Of a stretch of 64,000 nt of DNA, positions 62,801-64,000 are shown piece after piece. The translations under genes and the position numbers were made by a program. How positions within the stretch are numbered: the stretch's first letter is position 1; every line of letters starts with the position of its first letter. This stretch comes from an uncultured bacterium (lineage in GTDB: Bacteria > Muiribacteriota > Ozemobacteria > Ozemobacterales > Ozemobacteraceae). Location: positions 1 through 64,000 of the forward strand of contig CALEDQ010000004.1 in NCBI GenBank assembly GCA_937949615.1, read 5' to 3'. The notes under the pieces are model-generated. The model saw only the letters and a list, made by a program, of their open reading frames with translations. It searched no databases and was not told the DNA's origin.

Positions 62801-64000
62801 AATGCAGCAGCGAAATTCTGCACCTGATCAGACTCAACGTCGCTCATCTGTTCGCCAAGGTCGGCAACGACAAGGCGATTCCGGTGATCATGAGCTATTT
62901 TGCCAGCGGCGACCAGCTGCAGCGGCAGTGGTGCGTCGAAGCCCTCGGCGGCATCAAGACAGAAGGCGCGCTCGATGCTCTCATCGATATTCTCAAGAAA
63001 CCTGAATACAATATTCCGCTCGAACTGCTGTCACGGCAGCTGATTTCGAACCAGAGCCGCAAGCTCGTCGAAAAGCTGATCATGGGTGCCTCGCATCCGG
63101 CCGAAGCGGTGCGTGTCTCGATCGCGACCGTGCTCGGCGATACCCGTGACCCGCGCGCCATCAGAACTCTGTCGAACCTGGTGAAAGACACCACCGAAAA
63201 AGTTCGTTCGGCTGCCATCGAAGCGATTGGCAAAATCGGCACCACCGCTGCCGTACAGCCGGCGATCGAAGCTCTACGCGACTCGATCGAAACGGTGCGC
63301 GCCAAAGCCGCTCAGGTTCTCGGTGAACTCAAAGACACCGCCGCCGTCGAATTCCTCGAAAAGGCAAGTAAAGATGCCTCGGAAATGGTCAGACGCCTGT
63401 CGATCAAGTCGCTCTCCCAGATGGCCGATGCACGGGTTCCCGACATCATCATCGCCGCCCTGACCGACAAGGCCGAAGCGGTTCGCTGCATGGCCGTAGT
63501 CGTGCTGGGCGAACGCCGTGACCGCGTCGCGCTGCCGCATCTGGTCAAGTCGCTCGAAGACGCCTCCGAAAAAGTACGGGAAGCGGCGGCCGAAGCCCTC
63601 GCCCGCATCGGTGACCCGCATTCGATCATGCCGATGCTCGCCCGCCTCGACGACCCCTCCCCGATTGTACCGCTTGCCTGCAGCGAAGCGATCGTCAGCT
63701 TTGGCGAAAACTCATACGAAGTGCTTATCGAAGCGCTCAAGCACGCCGAAGAACGCATCAGACGTCACGCCTGCGATCTGCTGGTGCGCATCGGCGAGAA
63801 CAATCTGATCGGTCGGCTGCTGCGCATTTCGCAGGACCGCAATAACTTCCTGCGTGAGAACGTCGCGCGCATTCTTGGCCGTATCGGCAACAGCAGTGTC
63901 GTCGAAACACTGATGCAGATGCTCGCCGACCGCAGCAGTGCCGTGCGCAAAACCGCAGCCGAAGCCCTTGGCAACCTGCGCGATATTCGCTGTCTCGTCG
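59884..64000 (+). CDS. Very large zinc-ribbon / HEAT-repeat protein (continues past the window)
   Basis: Open from the ATG at 59884 to the window end without a stop, so at least 1372 residues; GGAGG lies 7 bases upstream. Residues 3-20 form a zinc ribbon (CPGCGFENEKGNKFCNMCG). Residues about 35-420 are an acidic, low-complexity region (LDLDLSLDLDVSEAAD; many Ala, Asp, Glu, Pro). From about residue 435 to the end, at least 25 HEAT-like repeats of about 31 residues run without interruption (such as RSLGRIGSEDAVVPLVKLLE, YIACEAIGNIADPKSVSIVL and RTATIQALGQIRNSNAVDPL). HEAT arrays bind proteins; no catalytic domain is seen so far. Its partners and role are unknown. Confidence 0.9.
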   Translation, partial: MQCPGCGFENEKGNKFCNMCGMGLPGTGETPDAPAEREPLDLDLSLDLDVSEAADATGGLSFDLGTPAGGNFDLSAGSADDAGDLQLDMPEAQEKSEISLDLNTGSDDFSFDAIDNSAAAPAVDLDITMDQGDSGLNFDLLDNTPTEQAGVDDDPFAAPAGFDISLDDAAADQSAETVSFDEPAVTASEPAAADEFSFDVAEAAPEPAAREVDAETLAVETESFDFGDLDSTPAAAADNTKAPAAAVEESDDDLSGLIVSSTDDFSTTTEVSVNFDDDDAAVSVTTDNDDDDSFLDSLVVETVQPAKPAATVKPAQAQAAKPAAQPARPAAQVAKPAVQAAETEVEADDELNGLILGIEGKAPAKPAAPVPVKAEVEYEEDFSALPGGDAETENEADFDIASLGSLGGELEAPAPAAESQAAYSPAAMPAAILEEAPPLTPLEQLSEIRQQLADTNDPDERYSLVLRMRELALPEAAGDFIKLLGDELKDIREVAAGFLGDIAAKEAVRPLVLCLTSEHPQLKFLAARSLGRIGSEDAVVPLVKLLEEDNEDLRYVTLEALGKIGSASALKAVSAFLKSRNNDLRYIACEAIGNIADPKSVSIVLPMLKDPEFEVRLKAIEALGKMASTAACDQLLVVLGEDNERIRTATIQALGQIRNSNAVDPLIDIYQVSNPQLKEKIIWALGEIGDAKAVEPLLKLSNAFNTRLTMLSLEAFAKIKSSKASRYVLSVLEKEDPMLCLKAIDALGEIGEKATAGNLVKFLEAAEPEHKISAAKAIGKIGNPIAIEPLVQRLTDSERDVRLAAIEALGLIKGARAIEPLIKSLAEQDTQIVEKAEWAICEMGEMAVEQITKAIQSGNNDNILPSLVRVLGRIGSIRAIFPLLKVLDTTDDRKLSTCIADSLLAIDEYLTSANPISVILKEGYAWAQFSVAQALATLQDERAFGLLIKIARETITDKDMKKLAGIPDKRILECSSEILHLIRLNVAHLFAKVGNDKAIPVIMSYFASGDQLQRQWCVEALGGIKTEGALDALIDILKKPEYNIPLELLSRQLISNQSRKLVEKLIMGASHPAEAVRVSIATVLGDTRDPRAIRTLSNLVKDTTEKVRSAAIEAIGKIGTTAAVQPAIEALRDSIETVRAKAAQVLGELKDTAAVEFLEKASKDASEMVRRLSIKSLSQMADARVPDIIIAALTDKAEAVRCMAVVVLGERRDRVALPHLVKSLEDASEKVREAAAEALARIGDPHSIMPMLARLDDPSPIVPLACSEAIVSFGENSYEVLIEALKHAEERIRRHACDLLVRIGENNLIGRLLRISQDRNNFLRENVARILGRIGNSSVVETLMQMLADRSSAVRKTAAEALGNLRDIRCLV

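Overview
The window reads as one contiguous stretch of a Gram-negative bacterial chromosome. It has KDO synthesis (kdsA), a large LPS/capsule polysaccharide locus, a lipoprotein, HD-GYP signalling and a FliK-like fragment of flagellar ancestry. Most of it is GC-rich, but about 24.0-39.0 kb is visibly AT-rich. Phylum cannot be fixed from sequence alone. The mix (YgfK-type oxidoreductase, zinc-ribbon/HEAT giant protein, ComFB beside HD-GYP) would fit a deep-branching lineage such as Riflebacteria, but that is a guess. No CRISPR array, prophage or replication origin was seen.

Layout. (1) 0-5 kb, minus strand: galE-kdsA, a DUF4124-like protein, rnhB and a FliK-like protein; three 3' ends carry the same structured repeat. 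(2) 5-10.3 kb: orphan ygfK, then a LegC-type aminotransferase facing a decayed NeuD-type acyltransferase. (3) 10.4-13.9 kb, plus: an Rpn-family nuclease gene bracketed by a 21-bp direct repeat, then rmlA-rmlC-rmlD. (4) 38.4-14.0 kb, minus: a 19-gene polysaccharide operon running wzx, aldo/keto reductase, an F420-beta/acyltransferase fusion, pyruvyl transferase, GT2, asnB, IS66 remnant, wzy-like, GNAT, GT4, deacetylase, GT, bi-domain oxidoreductase, wecB, heparinase II/III-like, GT4, initiating sugar-phosphate transferase, NeuD, 3-hydroxyacyl-CoA dehydrogenase, aminotransferase. (5) 39.0-44.8 kb: a UDP-HexNAc dehydrogenase gene (tviB-like) followed by two decayed copies of its own 3' end; each of the three tails is followed by a toxin-like cargo (Rpn-type, AbiEi/AbiEii, ParE/antitoxin with a frameshifted toxin). 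(6) 44.9-52.8 kb: fcl-gmd, rmlB, a glucosaminidase lipoprotein, a small secreted protein, manC and phosphomannomutase. (7) 52.9-53.3 kb: a 311-bp palindrome-bounded element with a series of hairpins whose loops read AGGA on the minus strand, then tRNA-Pro(CGG). (8) 53.4-64.0 kb, plus: a membrane protein, a GAF/HD-GYP phosphodiesterase, recJ, comFB and the start of a very large zinc-ribbon/HEAT protein that runs off the window.

How the genes work together: the window holds routes to dTDP-L-rhamnose (rmlA, C, D plus a distant rmlB), GDP-L-fucose (manC, phosphomannomutase, gmd, fcl), UDP-galactose (galE), UDP-ManNAc (wecB) and a UDP-HexNAc uronate (tviB-like). It also has 4-amino sugars and their acylation, an initiating transferase, several glycosyltransferases, a flippase and a polymerase-like protein: a nearly complete Wzx/Wzy-type surface polysaccharide system.

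Most worth a second look are the AGGA-loop hairpin element (candidate CsrA-sequestering RNA) with its related repeats at gene 3' ends, and the serial tail-duplication hotspot carrying toxin genes.
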